NCBI RefSeq assembly: GCF_000220395.1
Contig: NW_004086920.1
Location: 1-64,000 of the forward strand
DNA: 64,000 nucleotides
Direction of reading: 5' to 3'
From: Ichthyophthirius multifiliis
Taxonomy: Eukaryota > Ciliophora > Oligohymenophorea > Hymenostomatida
The notes under the pieces were generated by a model, which did not search any database, was not told where the DNA came from, and saw nothing but the letters and a program-made list of their open reading frames with translations. A program made the translations under genes and the position numbers. Positions 51,182 to 63,900 of this stretch are shown here, one piece after another. Each line of letters begins with the position of its first letter. Position 1 is the stretch's first letter.

Positions 51182-52488
51182 ATGTCAATATTTTCTGATA
51201 GAGCTTAAATAGTTAACTCTCCTTGGAATTAATCTAAATCTAAATAAATGTATTCATTTCCAAAAGATGATCGTTTTAAAAATTCAAATATTTTTTAGTA
51301 TCATAAATAAAAAAAATATAAATAATTTTTTTTTATAAAAATCAAATAACTTTTTATAATAAATTTAATATCTATTTTTTTATAAAAGTACATCTAAACC
51401 TTTTTATGATTTACCTTCAACAAAAACGCAAAGAGCCCCTGGAATTGGTTATGGAAATAAATGTGAAATAAAAAAATTATATTAAATATATTTATTATTT
51501 ATATAAAAAAAGATGACTTTACTAAAGCAGGTTCTAAGACTCCTGCTCCTAATACATATTAGTAAGATAGTAATACAATAAACAATAATATCAAAAAGGG
51601 CATATCATTTGGATTAAGTAGAGAGGTATAATATATATATCTTTTTATTTTTAATCTTTAAAAAAAATTATTTTTTAAAATAAAAAAGTAAATGTCAAAT
51701 TCTATGGGTCCTCTCGGTAACATAAATTCAAAACTTCCTGGTCCAGGTATTTTTTTATTATATTTAATTTAATATATATTATATAATATATTTAATTTTT
51801 TAAAACATAGGATAATATTAAATTCCAACTGCATTAAGTAAATAAAGCTTTTCTTTAGGATAAAAACTTCCTACAATAGGTATTTTTTTAAAAAAAAATA
51901 GTTTATATATGTATTTTCTATATATATAGAAGAATCAAAATCATTTAAAACACCTGGACCTGGAGTATAATATAATAAAAATAAAAATAAAAATAATTTT
52001 TTAAAAGGCTTATACTTATTTACCATCTATAAATGAAAAGGGAGTATACTTTTTATCTAAATATTAAAAGTAAGACTTAAAAAAAAATATATATAAAAAA
52101 AATAATTAATATTAAAAGCTCAAAGTCATGTTCATTTAATCCTTAAGGGGAAAGATTTAAAAAAAATAATAAAAATGTAGTACCTGGACCAGGGTAATAA
52201 ATAAATAAATAAATATAAAATTAAATATTTTATTTTGTTTTCAAAAAAAAAAAAAGATAATATTAATTAGTTTCAACAATAAGTAAAGATGGACAATATT
52301 TTAATTCAAAATTTAAAAGTAGTGGATGTATGTCTTTTCCACATGCTTAAAGATACGCAGAAGCTAAATCTTAAATAAAATAACCTGGGCCAGGTATTTT
52401 TTATTTTCATAAATATAATATAATAAAATAAAAAGGATAATATAGAGTACCTAGTGAATTTGGATATTATGAAAGTGAAACTAAATGA
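51182..52488 (+). CDS. Sperm-tail PG-rich (SHIPPO/ODF3-type) repeat protein
   Basis: Starts MSIFSDRAQIVNSPWNQ and ends with the repeat PGPGQYRVPSEFGYYESET before TGA at 52486-52488. Repeats of the type (F/S)-x-KxPGPG-(A/Q)-Y are seen at GSKTPAPNTYQ, LPGPGQYQIPTALSK, FKTPGPGAYTYLPSINEKG, NVVPGPGQYQLVSTISKDG and KQPGPGQYRVPS. In each of the last four, an intron (51746-51810, 51965-52007, 52194-52256, 52394-52435) falls inside or directly beside the second Gly codon of PGPG. Proteins with these repeats bind or line microtubules of axonemes, so a ciliary/cortical microtubule role is likely. Further small introns lie in the first half and near 52040-52120; the total protein is near 250 residues. 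Confidence 0.8.
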
Positions 52489-52999
52489 TAAGAAAAAATA
52501 AAAAAAAGAAATAAAAGAATATAATAATTATTTACTAAATACAAATTTATATTATTAATGTATTTTTTAAAAAATATTTAATAAATATTTAAATGTTTTT
52601 TGTTATTTAATTTTTTATATAAATAAACTTTAAATATAAAAAAATTATATAATAATAAGAGATTTAAAATAATATAACTAATAAAAATTTTTAAAAAAAT
52701 ATATATAATGAATATATAAATGTATGAAAAAAAAATATATATATATAAATATATATAAATATATATAATATTTATATATTTAATATATATATATATATAT
52801 TTATTTTTAATTTATTTCATATTATTTTTAATTTTTATTAAATTTTTTAATCTATTTTTATTATTTTATTTAAATTTTTTAATTAATAAAGTTTTCCAAT
52901 AAAATATTTTTGCAAATCTATTTTTATTATGAATAAACTTTTTATATAAACATATTAAACTTAAAATAGCTTATTATATCATTAAAAATTAATTATTTT

Positions 53000-53641
53000 T
53001 CATGTAAGGTTTATATTTTTTTTTTTTTTTTCATACATAAGTATGCGGTTAACTGAAATTTTGTTTTATTTCTAATAATACGTTTTATGGAATTTATATA
53101 AAAAATAACTTTTTGGAGCTTAAATTATTATTATCTTTTTTGCCATATAACTTTCCTAATTATTTGTTTTATTAATCAGTTATTTATTAAAGTTATTTGT
53201 TTTATGATTGAAATTGCTATTATCCTTTTTATGATAATAATTGCATGTTTATTTATGTTTATTATTCTATTTTAATTTTTATTTTTATTTTCTTTAAAAA
53301 TAAGCTTAAAATATTTAAATAAAAAATAACCTTTTTTAGCATATAAACTTTCTATAGTTTTTTTTTTATTTTTTTAGCATAAATTTAATTCTTCTATAAT
53401 TTCGCTTTCCTCAAACAAATTTCCTAAAAGTTTTTTTAATTCCTTAGTTAGTTCTTCTATTGATTCTTTTTTTTTTTATAATAAAAAAAATGATGAATTT
53501 TTAATAATTTAAATTTATTATAAAAAATAATTTATTACATTCTATTTATTCTTATTATGCTTATTCTTGGTTTTCATTTTTTTGATTTTTAGGTTTAGGA
53601 GGAAGAGGCTTTTTTGGAGCAATTATTCCTTTTTTTAGCAT
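53000..53641 (-). CDS. Small uncharacterised protein, frame uncertain
   Basis: Starts MLKKGIIAPKKPLPPKPKNQK, a basic proline-rich head of the kind that binds SH3/WW/profilin-type partners, followed by Gln/Glu. An intron (donor after IECN/IEQ) leads to SIEELTKELKKLLGNLFEES, then LYAKKGYFLFKYFKLIF, and after A-rich runs the composition continues in another frame (YYHKKDNSNFNHKTNN, SYMAKKIIIIQAPKSYFLY). A TGA at 53000-53002 is the likely stop if the 12-base A run before it is off by one. No family recognised. Confidence 0.4.
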
Positions 53642-53845
53642 TTTTTATTAGTTTTTTTTTATCAAAGATAAAAAATATATTTTAAAGAAATATTAATTAT
53701 AAATAATTAATTAATATATTTTTTAATAAAATAATAATTTATATATATAATTTAAAATAAAATAAAAAAACTACTCTGTAATTAATAATTTAAAACTAAT
53801 CAATATAATTAATCAAGTTTTTTTATTTTTTTATTATAAATAAAA

Positions 53846-55132
53846 ATGAAAATACTATTACTAAATAATACTAATCTTAAGTAATAACCTTCTTAATAAT
53901 CACCTGTTTCAAATTTATCAAAAAGTAATTTGTGTAATAGTTTAATGAACTCATCTGTAGTTGTAAAAATGCAACTTTAATAGTTTAAATTATAAACAAA
54001 ATAATAATAATTATCATAATTTTAGACTTTATAAGATCAAAACAATTACAATTTGACAACAATCGGTTCTCCAACAACTGCAACAAATTTATAAAATAAT
54101 TTCAATTTTCAGTAATTTGCCTTAAGTCCTTAATAATCAATAATTTAGTAAAAGCCATTAAATTAAAGAAAGAAAAGTGATGAATAATTTTAGAATTTAT
54201 AAAGGAAATATGCAAGTTTATAATTATAATAAGAAAATTTTGAATTCACATCTCCTAGTTTAAATCGATAAATAAGAAAAATATAAGAAAGTAAAAGTTC
54301 TAATATTTAATAAAATAAAGATTTTCGGAAAATCGCAAGATTTGAAAACGGTGCCGAACATAAAATGTTAGTAAGTTCTATGTGTAGAAATATTAATCCC
54401 GTAAAAAAATAATTCGAGGAATTAAAATAGAAGTTAAATTAAAAAGGCAGGAATTAAACTGATAAAATTTCTATTAAAAAAAATAATGGTTAACTTGATA
54501 AATAACTTGAGAAAATGCTTATAAAATTAAATATTATTCAAATAGATAAAAATTAAAAAATTAAAACTAATATTAATACTAATATAGTTTATAATAGGTT
54601 AATAGAAGAAGCTTGTAGAAAAAAACATCTTGAATATAAATAAAATATTATTAAGTAAAAAATATAACAAAAAGATGAGGTCAATTCAAATAAAATTAAT
54701 TTTTTAAATGTCCCGAAATATAATAAGAAATGGAAATAAGATTTCTTTACATTTAATAAAAAAAGCTTAAAATAATATAAATTTAATTAAAATAATAAAT
54801 AAAATGAGTTAATTAGTAAATATTAAAAATGGTAGAATAATTTTATGGGTTTATTATAAAATTCTAATAATTAATTACTTAGTAATTATAATATAGAGTA
54901 GTTTAATAGAGCGAATGAAGATCCATTTTTTAATGAACCTTATTTGAGATTTTCAATGGAAAATAATATGATTTTTAAATAGTCGAAATAAAAGTTTGTT
55001 AATGGAAAATTATAAATTAAATAAAAAAATATTTCATAGATATTCAAAAAAATGTGGGATCCAAATAATTGCTCATCTGATGATTCTGACTCTTCGTTTT
55101 ATTATAAACCTTCTTCTTAAGCCTAAATTTGA
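53846..55132 (+). CDS. Gln/Asn-rich low-complexity protein, 428 aa
   Basis: Single exon of 1287 bases without interruption. Residues 1-140 are Gln/Ser/Asn/Pro-rich and disordered-looking (QQPSQQSPVSNLSKS, TIGSPTTATNLQ). A short charged conserved-looking block follows (FRKIARFENGAEHKMLVSS, CRNINPVKKQFEEL), then helical Lys/Gln segments (YNRLIEEACRKKHLEYKQ), and an acidic Ser/Asp end (MWDPNNCSSDDSDSS). No signal peptide or membrane segment; no family recognised. Divergent from the small gene at 53.0-53.6 kb with 204 bases between the start codons. Confidence 0.65.
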
Positions 55133-55495
55133 TATTTTTATTTTTTAAAAAAATTATTAATATTATGTTAATGCTAATCTGTTTTTTTTTTTTTCTTTAT
55201 CTAATTTCAAATAAAATTATTAATATTTATATAATATAAAAAAATAAAATATTAATAATTTATTGATTTAAATTTTAATTATATAAATAATTATATAAAA
55301 TTATATGAAATTAAAAAATATTATTAACTAATATAAATATAATTCATTTTTCATATTTTATTTTTTATTTGTATATGAATAAATAAAATTTTATAAATCT
55401 AATCTATATATTTAATAATAATTTTTATGATTATTTTAAATTAGTAATAATTTTTATTAATTATATATTTAAGTAAATAAATTAAAATTTCTATA

Positions 55496-55542
<47 letters not shown>

Positions 55543-56727
55543 ATTTTTAACTTATTAAAATATATATATATATTTATGATAAATTTAATTTAATTTACTA
55601 ATTTTATATATTTTATATTTAATTTAAATTTTTTTATTTATATATAATTTTTTTTTTTTTCAAGATTCAAAATATTTTATAAAAGATATATTAGAAATCA
55701 TCAGAATTTTTTAAATTTTAATATATATATATAATTTTTTTATTAATATTTTATTAAATTTTTTTAATATAATTTTAATTAACTTAATTATTTATATGAT
55801 AAAGTTATCAACATTTAACTTTATAAATAAGTATATTTATAAATTCTAACAATTTTTATATTTTTGTTATTTACTTTATAATTTTCTTTGAATATTTTTT
55901 TTATTATTTTTTTTTTTAATTCACTTTTTTTTTATAATTATTTTTATATATTTTATTATTATTAAATAATATTTTTAAAAGATATATATTAAATTTTCTT
56001 TTGATTTTTTTTTTTTTGTAATTAAATTTATTTTTTAAATATTGTATTTAAAATTTATTATTTTTTGTTATATTTAATTTGCAAATATTTTATTTTTTTT
56101 CCCAAGAACTAATTATTTTAATCATTATTAATAGATTTTGTTATATTTTTTTTGTAAAATAATTTAAATTAATTAGAACTAAATAAATATTATATTATTA
56201 ATTAGCATTTTTATATTAACTCATTAACTAATTATTATTTTTTAAAATTTTATACACTAAACTATTTTTTAAAAAAATCATTTAAGATATAAAATATTTT
56301 TTTATTTTCTTCTATATTAATGCTATTTTCTTATTTTTTTTAAATTTAATTTTTTTATTTTTTTGGAAAATTTTTTCTTTTTTAAATTAAGTAATTTATT
56401 CTGTCTATACATGTTTTTTTTGTTTTTTTATATTCTTTATTTATTTTATAAAAATAAGTAATTTTTATATAAAATTAAGAATTTCTCGATTTCATATACT
56501 TCATATTTTATTAAGAATTTAATTAAATATTTTCGTAAAAATTCCTCTATAAATTTATTTTATGAATTTTTTATAAATATCTAATAAAATTAAACTTTTA
56601 TTATCATTATTTAATTATATTATATTATTTATATACTTATAATTATATATATATAAAATAAATAAATATTTATAAGTTTCTTTCTTTTTTTATATATTCA
56701 GTTTAAATATAAAAATCTATTATTATT
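55133..56727. other. AT-only intergenic region, 1.6 kb
   Basis: Convergent region with a long TA tract at about 55505-55540 and many T runs. No gene or RNA seen on either strand. Confidence 0.6.
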
Positions 56728-58385
56728 TCATGTACAATTTTTTTATTATCTCTAATTATTATTTTATACTTATTTATTATTATTAATTTATTATTTAATA
56801 CTTATAACTGTATTTTTATTAATATTCTTTAAAAGCTAATTATTATCGAAAATTCTTTCCTAACCCCCTTAAAGTATTAAACTAACACCATTTTACAAAC
56901 CCAACATTTTCAGTATTTATGCATTTCCCATAGCCAACGGAGTTTCTCCAAATTAATTAATACAATTAAGATCACCTCCATATTTAATAATTAATAAAAT
57001 AATATCTATTTTACCACTTTTAAATGCTAAATGTGTGCTTGTATTTCCTTTTTTATCTGCATAATTCGGGTCAGCTTCTTAATCTAAAAGCCATTGAACA
57101 AATTCTATATTTTTATGGAAAACTGCCCAATGTAAAGCTGACATTCTTTACATATCAATTGCTTAATAGAAATCGTTTTTGGAATAAATAAATTAAGATG
57201 AATTAATTATCCAGAATTTATTACTTTTAGCAGCTTCAATTAATTTAAGATTTTTTAATTCGTATTAGATAGGTTTTCTTTTTAGTGTAATTTTTTAATA
57301 GTCTTTTTTTTATGTATATTAAGTAGATGAAAAAGTAGAATTTTGATTTTTTTTTTATGAAAAATCTTCTAAAATATCGTCTTTTTGAGAAAGAATAGAG
57401 CTATTTTTAAGTTAAACGATTTCTATAGTATTTTATTTGTAATTAGGAGTAATTTTAACAGAGGTGTTTTTTTATAGAGATGCTATAAGGTCGATTTTAT
57501 GCTTTAACTCTTCCTATCTTTAATTTTTTTTAGTTTCTAGTTATAGTTTCATTTTAGTTTATTAATGAAACATTCTTATTTTTTTTTATATTAGAATTAT
57601 TTTTTTTATCTCTTTTTCATTGTAATTTTATAAAGTTTATTCTTTTTAATCTTTTTCTTCTTTTTAAATAGGACCTGATGAATAAAATTATTTAAATAAA
57701 TAACTCTTCTTATAGGCTTAAGGAGATTTTATATTTAGTTTATATATATTTTATTATTCATGATTTATTTAGTTCATTATTTTATCTGATTCATTATATT
57801 TTTCTAGTTCTTCGGCTGTATATTCTTATATATTTCGATCTTTTGGAAATAAAAAAACTTTAGAAGGGGGATGATATGTGTGCTTTTTTTCTAAAATTGA
57901 AAAATTTTTGTGAATTGGCTATGAGAGGTGTTTAATGTAATCTTTTTAGGATTTTTTTTTTTATTATTTTTAGATTTCCTAAAGTATTTTTAGTTTCTAT
58001 TATTCTTGAGTTTATACAGAATATATGTCTAATGATTTTATCTATTATATTAATTCATATTAGTTTATTTTTTCTTATAAAAATTCATTTATTTTTTCCT
58101 CTCCGAGGACATTATTTAAATAACTTTAGTCGAATTTGCCTTATTTTTACATTTTATTACATACTGTGGATAACATTCTATGTTTACGTTGAATAATTTT
58201 TCTATTTAATGCAATTTTTTATTAGTTTTCGATATTTGCTTGATAATTTGCTAATTAAGAATATGATTTTTTTAATTTCTAATTAATAAACTCTTATCTA
58301 CTTTATTTTATTTGTTTTTATATTTCTTCAAAAACTTTAATTATATTCTCAGCTAAACCTAATTCTAACTTTTTATTTTTTATTA

Positions 58386-58421
<36 letters not shown>

Positions 58422-59105
58422 ACATTAGCAATAATATCATCATCTATAATATCAACTGCACTTTAGACGAATTTTTTATTAATACAAGCATTTAATAATT
58501 TACTTGTATTAGCTAAAAGTTTTAATTCTTCATCTGAAAGGACTTCACCTTCTGAAAATTTACTAATTAAATGATCTCTTTACATTTATTTTTTCATATT
58601 CATGAAATATTTTTAAACAAAAGGCAAAAATCCAACTGAATTCCAAGAAGAACTACTAACTTCATATGTATATAATTTTTTTTTTACATTTTTTTATTAT
58701 TTAAAAATATCTTCTTTATCTTAAGTCCAGAAAATATCATCGTCTTCTTCTTTGTTTTTTTAAGGGGATGAATATATTGTTTTATTGATATTTGATTCTT
58801 TATTATTTTATAAACTAACTGACATTACTTATCGTTTTGATACGTTGAAAGAATTGTCGTTTTTCGTTAAACCTAGCCTAGAAAGGAATTACTATGTACG
58901 AGGATTTCCATAATTACTCATATTTAAAAATATATCTTTGGTACTTGTCATATCTATATTTTATAAATTAAATTTGGTATTTTAGGCAGCAGTTTCTTTC
59001 CCTTAATCTTTTAGATGTTATTTTTCTTTAAGTTTTTATAATACTAATATTAGATTATCATACTTTTTATTTTTAAATTAAAAGAAATAATATATATTAT
59101 TTATA

Positions 59106-59162
<57 letters not shown>

Positions 59163-59984
59163 TTATATATATATATATATGTTTGTATGCTTTTTTTATT
59201 TACATCATTTAATTTTTCAACTATTATTGTACTTAGTCTTTTACGTAAATTTTCATATTATGTTTTAAGTTTTAACCAAGGGAAATAATCATCCTCCATT
59301 TTTTCATTTTTCGTTCGAATTTGCTCTTTTTTTTCGTTATCCTCTTATTTTCTTTCTTTTATTTCTTATTTTTCCTTAAAATTATTAAAAAGTTAAGATA
59401 TTGATTTATCCATACATTTTATTATATAATCAGTTTTTTCTTATTTTGTTTTGAACATGTTTAATGATAATTCATTTATTTCAAATGCTTTTAAGACACT
59501 TTTTTTTATATTAAATAAATAGATATATATAGATATATACTTACTTAGAGGATATTTACATATCTGTTTATATATTTATTTTTAATTTAAATAAATTTTC
59601 GATTGTTTTTATTATTAGAGATTGAAATACTGTTGCAATTAAAGCATTTCCAAACATTTTCATTACTGAACTATTTTTATTCATATTGTTTTTTAATTAA
59701 TCTTTAAACTTATCATCAACTAAATCTAATAATTAATTATTTTATTAATTTTATACTATATTAACTATTGATTATACTTTATTATTTAATTCAACCGACT
59801 TTCTGGGATGAACTTGTTTTTTGTTTTTTTCGGGTTGCTCAGGAAAATGTTAGTCTTTATATATTTGGCAATATTATTATAATTTTTAGTCTATTTCTTT
59901 AAATGTAGAATATTCTATTTTTGGATTTTCTGGTCGAATTTTCAAAAGTCTTTCATATGTTTTGATACTTTTACACTTTAACAT
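56728..59984 (-). CDS. Long coiled-coil protein with C-terminal ankyrin repeats
   Basis: Starts MLKCKSIKTYERLLKIRPEN and reads through several exons to TGA about 56728-56730. The N-terminal part has QHFPEQPEKNKKQVHPRKS and a Lys/Gln coiled coil (IKERKQEDNEKKEQIR); a central block reads NSVGFLPFVQKYFMNMKK and EGEVLSDEELKLLANTSKL; long coiled-coil exons fill 58370-57300. The end holds ankyrin repeats: KLIEAAKSNKFWII, MSALHWAVFHKNIEFVQWLL, DQEADPNYADKKGNTSTHLA and CINQFGETPLAMGN. Ankyrin domains bind proteins; no enzyme domain was seen. A long TA-rich intron lies at 59090-59180. Borders of several exons were not fixed, so total length (about 900-1000 residues) is approximate. Confidence 0.6.
59112..59150. 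repeat. (TA)n tract
   Basis: Perfect TA repeat in an apparent intron of the ankyrin/coiled-coil gene; a second shorter tract follows to about 59180. Confidence 0.9.
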
Positions 59985-60518
59985 TTTTTTTTGTTTTATG
60001 AATTTAATATTTTTTTTTTTTGGGGTTCTTTATTTTTTTATAATAAATAAAAAATATTTGCTAATTTAATGATTAAGTAATTCACAAATGTATAATATTA
60101 AAAAATTTAAATATTTTAATTTTTAATTATTATAAAATAAATAATAAATATATTTATTACCATAACATAAAAAAAAATGTGTGTTTTTTTTTAATTCTTT
60201 GGTAATTTTAAATAATAATTAAAAAAAAAAAAAAAAAAAACTTTTTTTAAGATTCTACTAAAATTAAAGTTTTTTTATAATTAAACTAAAAAAACTTAAA
60301 ACATAAAAAAAATATTATAATTTAAATATATTAAACTTAAAATAAAATAAATTTTAAATAATAATTTATCATTAAAATGCTTTTTATTTTCATAATAATT
60401 TTTTAAAAAAACATTAAAATTTTTTCTTTATTTTTATTTATTAAAAATACAATAATTTATTTATTTAATATTATTTTTATTTGCTTATTAATAAACTTTT
60501 TATATTTATAAATTATAT
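59985..60518. other. AT-only spacer
   Basis: Upstream region of the ankyrin gene, with an 18-base A run near 60225. No feature recognised. Confidence 0.6.
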
Positions 60519-61976
60519 TCATATTTTTTTTTATTATAACATTTCTATTTTTCTTTATTCTTAAACGGCTAATTATTAAAATCTTCTAAAAGCTTTTTTA
60601 AATCCAAATACTTTCGTTGGAAGTAAAATAATACATGTAAAAGTTAAAAAGTCCATATAGAAATCATTTAATTCTATTATTTAATTAGTTTATTTTTAGA
60701 AATAAATATTGAAAAAAAAAAAAAAAAAAAAAAAAGTTAACTATATTTCGGATTAATTTTTGGATTTTCAGTTCCTAATTTTAAAATATTAAAATTGCTC
60801 TTGGATATATTTCCATAAGTAATATATTAAAAGAAATCATAACAATAATTAATTCTTTCCTTTTATAAAATAAAAGAAAGAATAAATTGAAAAATATATA
60901 TAAATATATAATTTTATATATGAATTAAATTATTAAGAAATTACTTTTATTTCATATTTTCTGTTATAAACTTTATATTAATTAATTTTCGGATAAAAGA
61001 ATAATTAATAATAATCACTTTTAATTGGGAAATCTTAATAAGTTAATTTATATTTTTAGAAATTCTTAGTAAATATATTATATTGATTTTTCGCATATTA
61101 AACTACATTTTAAAAATTGAATTATTTATAATTTTTATAAAAATAATTTAATCTTTCATAAAGTTTAATTAATTTATTGTTTTTTAAATTATCTAATTAT
61201 TATTGCTTATTTTTTTATATAATTTATTAATCTTAATCATTCATTACAGTACCTTAACTATCAGTAATATTACTTAATTTATTGTTTTTCTTTTTAAAGC
61301 TATCGCCTATTTCTATTAAGTATTTTTTTTATTTAAAATTATTATAAACCTAATTTTTTATATTTCTATTAACTATTTCCATATATTTATCATAATATTA
61401 ATTTCTTTACATTATATCTTTTTTTTTTAAAAATAAAAAAAAAGAAAAAAAATATTTTATTTAAAAATTTTTTTTTTTTTTTTTTAGTACTATATATATA
61501 TTTTTTTACAATTCATTTTTTTCAATCTATAATTTAATGCATTTTTAATATTTATAATTCTTTTATTATTATTAAAGTTTAAAAAGTAAAGATCAAATAA
61601 GTAATCGAAAGTATATAAATACAAAAAGACTCCAATAATGCTAGTTTATCTTAATTAAGCTATATATATATATTTAAAAATAATAACAAAATTATATTAA
61701 TAGACCTGTATTGTATATAAATTTTGCAAATATTGGATACCATTTGTATTCCCATTATTAGTCATAACAATAATTATAATATTCAATATGTCCATAGATT
61801 AGTTATTTATTAATATTTGATAAGTAATTTGGAATATATGTTTATCCAAATATTTTGATATATTCCTCATATGTCACATAATATTAAGATTTATTTTTTT
61901 ATTGAGAAAAAAAATATATTAATTTATCTTCTTTTTACTATAATTCTGTATAGAATTCTTTTTATTATTAATTCAT
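60519..61976 (-). CDS. Uncharacterised multi-exon protein
   Basis: From ATG at 61976 (MNQQQKEFYTELQQKEDKL) to TGA at 60519-60521. Coding blocks: YEEYIKIFGQTYIPNYL, HIEYYNYCYDQQWEYKWYP, LNQDKLALLESFCIYILSI (short hydrophobic stretch), SFKKKNNKLSNITDS, RLNYFYKNYKQFNFQNVV, DFPIKSDYYQLFFYPKINQ, NILKLGTENPKINPKY and, in the last exon, LPTKVFGFKKAFRRFQQL. Introns between them are AT-only. Tyr, Asn, Gln and Trp are abundant and no catalytic motif is evident. The mix of a possible membrane segment, basic C-terminus and aromatic richness resembles lineage-specific subunits of ciliate mitochondrial complexes, but that is only a guess. Confidence 0.5.
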
Positions 61977-62450
61977 TATAATAATTTTTTTCTTAATTTT
62001 TGATTAAATTATTATTATTTAAAATAAATATATTTATTTTTATCTTTTTTTATATTTTACAGATTTTTATGTTTATTTTTAATACAAATTAATTTAATTA
62101 TTTTTCTTTTACATTTGTCTAAAAAAAAATTTAATATTTATTACTCTCTATTTTTAATATTTTTGGCAAATCTAATAATTATAATTATAGAGAAATCATT
62201 ATTTAATAAAGTCAAAAAAAAAAAAGCGAAAAAAAAAAATCTATAATTTTAATTAAATATACAATATATTACTTTTTTTATTTTTATTTTTTTGATTATT
62301 TTTTTTAAATAAAAAAAACTATATTGACTTAGAAATAAAGTTTTTATCGTTTTTTTTCTTTTAATTTTAAAATAATATCAAAAAATAAAAAAATTAAAAA
62401 ATAGTAATTAATTATTTTATATAGAAAAATTAATAATTGTATATAAAAGA
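61977..62450. other. AT-rich spacer
   Basis: No recognised feature; divergent between the gene starting at 61976 (-) and weak coding material starting about 62450 (+). Confidence 0.5.
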
Positions 62451-62896
62451 TAAGGAAATTAATAAAAAAGAACAATAAGTAAATCATTTATTAGGAGAAA
62501 CCACATAAGTTATAAGATGTGACTCTAGTTTTATTTATTAAACACCCTTAAATTTTATAAAATATTTAAACTTTTTTAGAAATATAAATAAAAATATTAA
62601 AATTAAAATTAAAGAAAAATCTTATAAAGAGAATTTCAGATATATAGATTATTTTTGGTTAAAAACGCATGTTACTAAAAAATAAGAATAAACATACGGC
62701 AAAAATAAATATTAAAATATTAATAATACAATAAAAATTACTTAAAAAAAATTATATATAAAAAAAATTAGTAAATTTAAATAATGTAGAAATGCTAATA
62801 TTAAAAAATAAACATATTAAAGAAGAAATATAATATTAAATTCGATAAAAAAAATGTTGGTTTAATAAAAAATGAAAAAAAAATGAGAGTTTCATG
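62451..62896 (+). CDS. Weak coding patch, start not found
   Basis: A frame with protein-like composition reads NKKEQQVNHLLGETTQVI, RCDSSFIYQTPLNFIKYL and YIDYFWLKTHVTKKQEQ, with no in-frame ATG upstream; a second block, YNIKFDKKNVGLIKNEKK, is in another frame and ends at TGA about 62894-62896. Possibly exons of a small gene whose first exon is unresolved. No family recognised. Confidence 0.3.
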
Positions 62897-63270
62897 AACA
62901 AATATAGTAGATAATATAGATGTGGATATTATATTAATAAAAGTATAAATTTTATAAAATTTTATTATTTGCTTAAAGTAATATTATAAGAATATAATAA
63001 GATAAATTAAATTATAATATTTTTTATATTAAAAAATATAATATATATAAAAAAATAAAATTATATTTTAAATAATAAATAAACTATTAAAATTAAAAAA
63101 AAAAAAAAAAAATATGTAAAAAAAAAAAAAAAAGATATATATTTTTAAAATATAAAATAAATATAAATAAAAAAATATATAAATAAAATAAGATAAGATA
63201 AAAAAAAAAATAATATTAGATAAAATATATAGAAACAAATTTAAATATATGTAAATATATGTAAATAAGT

Positions 63271-63272
63271 AA

Positions 63273-63348
<76 letters not shown>

Positions 63349-63352
63349 CTAA
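63271..63352. repeat. (TA)n tract, interrupted
   Basis: About 80 bases of TA repeat with a central TAT interruption. Confidence 0.95.
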
Positions 63353-63379
63353 TTTTTGATGAAATATATTATTTATTTC

Positions 63380-63900
63380 TAAATAATTTCTTAGTGATTT
63401 TCAACTTTTTGAACTTGAAATTATTTTATATTTAGTTTCATTAATTAATTCGACAATTGTAAATATAATATTTATACAAAGAATTTTATTCATAAAATAA
63501 TTAAAATAATTTAATTATAAAATATTTTTTAAATTCTTTATGATATTGATTAAACATAACTTAGTAAGCTTTTTTAATATTGCACAGGATCATTAATGAA
63601 GGACACCAATTGAACGATTTAAGTATATAAAGTTTAAATATTTATATTTTTTTTTATATATTATATAAAATTAGAATCAAACAGAATAAAGTATTATAAA
63701 TTTTAAATTGATCTTCAAGATATTAATAAAAATAATCTTGTTTCAAAAGCTCATACTTGATTTAATAGTTTAGAGATACCTTTATATGATTTTTTTTAGG
63801 AAATAAAATATTATTTAACTACTATTGTATGTAATGATTTTTATGAGATTTTTGGAATGGAAATAAAATTAATAGGAACAAATATATTTTTAAATTATAT
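63380..63900 (+). CDS. Weak coding patch at right edge, possible ANTH-like segment
   Basis: Blocks in different frames: SDFQLFELEIILYLVSLI, then QQAFLILHRIINEGHQLNDL (about 63563-63620), then IDLQDINKNNLVSKAHT and LEIPLYDFFQEIKYYLTT separated by an in-frame TGA. The middle block resembles the helix with LHRLLREG that marks ANTH domains of clathrin adaptors, but the match is short. No start or stop fixed; may continue in introns or be a decayed copy. Confidence 0.25.

Noticed and set aside
63271-63352. TA tract near the edge as a telomere or replication origin
   Set aside because: No CCCCAA/TTGGGG-type repeats; TA tracts of this kind are scattered over the whole window.
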